8,275 nt of DNA from Acidobacteriaceae bacterium (GTDB lineage: Bacteria; Acidobacteriota; Terriglobia; Terriglobales; Acidobacteriaceae): the NCBI GenBank assembly GCA_003152795.1, contig PMBA01000378.1, positions 1,989-10,263 of the forward strand. Direction: 5' to 3'. The position numbers and the translations under genes were made by a program. The notes under the pieces were generated by a model that was not told where the DNA came from, made no database searches, and worked only from the letters and a program-made list of their open reading frames with translations. This document shows, piece after piece, positions 7,183 through 8,275 of this stretch. Each line of letters opens with the position of its first letter. The first letter of the stretch is position 1.

Positions 7183-7188
7183 AAGGAG
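7183..7188 (+). promoter_or_regulatory. Ribosome binding site for the metallophosphoesterase gene
   Basis: AAGGAG lies eight bases before ATG 7197. It fixes the start of a gene that has no stop in the window and could otherwise be missed. Confidence 0.75.
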
Positions 7189-7196
7189 AAGCTTCC

Positions 7197-8275
7197 ATGT
7201 CAAAACTGTTCGGCTGTGTATCTCTTCTTGGGTTCGCCAGTATCTGCCTGTGGTTCGGGTGCGGCGCTTCGACCAACACCATCCCAACCAACGCCAACCG
7301 TTTCCCGGTGGTTGTGTTCTCGGACCTTCACTTCAATCCATTCTATGACCCCACGCTTTTTACTACGAACCCGACTTTGTGTACCACCGCGGACCCCAGC
7401 CAGTGGGCGGCTATCTTTCAGACCTCGGCCATTACAACGCCTTCGACATGGGGCACCGATACCAACTACCCTTTGCTCGTGCTCGCGCTTTCCAGCATAA
7501 AACAGAACCTGGGAGCGAGTCCGCTCATTATCTATACCGGCGACCTCATCGGCCATAGATTTGCCGGACTGTTTTACAAATACTGCGAGAACAACGACAC
7601 CAGTCAGGTTGCAGCCATGCAGTCCTTTACCGACAAGACGGTTGCCTTTGTTGCCCAGCAGATCAGGGCGTCGGTTGGCAACCTTCCCGTCATGTTCGCG
7701 ATCGGAAATATCGATTCCTACACCGGCTATGGACCCGATAGCACCTTCCTTTCCAACACGGCGGACACCTTTTACTCACAGTTTGTCAATGGCTCCGTGG
7801 ATCATCAGACATTTCTTAATACCTTCACCAGTGGTGGATACTATTCCGCCCAGCCGTTTGGAACACATCTGGTGGTGATCGGACTCAATACCAACGTCTT
7901 CGCCCTTGGAGTCCCGGGCGACAATGACGCCGCTGTAGCTGCCGAACTTGCCTGGCTCGATTCCACCCTCGCTGCGGCCCAGGCTGCCGGCCAAAAGGTG
8001 TGGCTCCTGATGCACGTGCCTCCCGGCGCAAATACAGTTACTACGGCAGGCAGTCTGGTCAATGGACAAATTGTAAGTGGCACGATGATGATGTACCAGA
8101 GTTATCAGGCAAGCTTTCTGCAAATCCTCGCAAAGTATCCGGGCGTTATAACCATGACCCTCGGTGCCCATACCCACATGGATGAATATCGCATCCTGTC
8201 GCCCTCGATTGTGCTCGATGAAGTTCCCGCCATAACTCCGTGCTTTGGCGAGAACCCGGCCTATAAGGTCTTTAC
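7197..8275 (+). CDS. Calcineurin-like metallophosphoesterase lipoprotein, acid-sphingomyelinase-type (3' end missing)
   Basis: The frame stays open from ATG 7197 to the window edge, giving 359 complete codons with the C-terminus missing. The N-terminus is a short signal segment ending in F-G-C (Cys22), with Trp/Phe at -3/-2, an imperfect lipobox. All metal-ligand positions of the two-metal calcineurin-like fold can be seen in order: D43 and H45 in 'VVVFSDLHFNPFYDP', D116 in 'LIIYTGDLIGH', N171 in 'FAIGNIDSYTGYGP', H273 in 'VWLLMHVPPG', and H325/H327 in 'LGAHTHMDEY'. The spacing and the 'SDLHFNPFY' and 'GN-D-Y' contexts are those of acid sphingomyelinase-like phosphodiesterases and endopolyphosphatase relatives. 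The histidine of the usual G-N-H-D/E motif is replaced by Ile172. The family hydrolyses phosphodiesters or pyrophosphate bonds outside the cytoplasm; the substrate here is unknown. The gene follows the fusion gene by 67 bases, probably in one transcript, but its GC content is visibly lower (near 53%). Confidence 0.85.
   Translation, partial: MSKLFGCVSLLGFASICLWFGCGASTNTIPTNANRFPVVVFSDLHFNPFYDPTLFTTNPTLCTTADPSQWAAIFQTSAITTPSTWGTDTNYPLLVLALSSIKQNLGASPLIIYTGDLIGHRFAGLFYKYCENNDTSQVAAMQSFTDKTVAFVAQQIRASVGNLPVMFAIGNIDSYTGYGPDSTFLSNTADTFYSQFVNGSVDHQTFLNTFTSGGYYSAQPFGTHLVVIGLNTNVFALGVPGDNDAAVAAELAWLDSTLAAAQAAGQKVWLLMHVPPGANTVTTAGSLVNGQIVSGTMMMYQSYQASFLQILAKYPGVITMTLGAHTHMDEYRILSPSIVLDEVPAITPCFGENPAYKVF

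Overview
The window looks like chromosomal DNA of an environmental (soil or sediment type) acidobacterium. This rests on style, not on a marker gene: three consecutive large lipoproteins with high-GC codon use, one of which opens with tandem putative-Ig (He_PIG-like) repeats of the 'SGGAVTSYSV...GLGLNPGTGVISGTP' kind that are very common in Acidobacteriota surface proteins. No rRNA, tRNA, mobile element or CRISPR array was seen.

Layout. (1) Positions 1-567 are clearly less GC-rich (about half GC). They hold one hypothetical minus-strand ORF (100-471) and a short divergent spacer. (2) A very small plus-strand ORF (568-741) has an excellent ribosome binding site and begins like a short acidobacterial protein family, but its C-terminal half does not fit. 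(3) Positions 742-1106 hold no gene I can support. They contain a 15-bp tandem duplication, a perfect 8-bp GC hairpin and a palindrome, and presumably the promoter of the block that follows. (4) Positions 1107-8275 hold three same-strand genes, each with its own Shine-Dalgarno sequence and each encoding a predicted lipoprotein: a tandem histidine-phosphatase-fold protein whose first copy has lost its catalytic residues (1107-2600), a 1462-residue fusion of four Ig-like repeats, a YncE/YVTN-type beta-propeller and a C-terminal alkaline-phosphatase/phosphoesterase domain (2741-7129), and a calcineurin-like metallophosphoesterase related to acid sphingomyelinase-type phosphodiesterases, cut off by the right edge (7197 onward).

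How they may work together. The three products belong to three unrelated phosphoesterase superfamilies (histidine phosphatase, alkaline-phosphatase fold, calcineurin-like), and all appear to be anchored outside the cytoplasm. The simplest inference is an extracytoplasmic set of enzymes attacking different phosphomonoesters and phosphodiesters, such as organic phosphate or phospholipid head groups, with the propeller and Ig repeats of the middle protein acting as binding or display modules. This joint role is inference. The sequence shows the fold signatures, the lipoprotein-like N-termini and the gene order.
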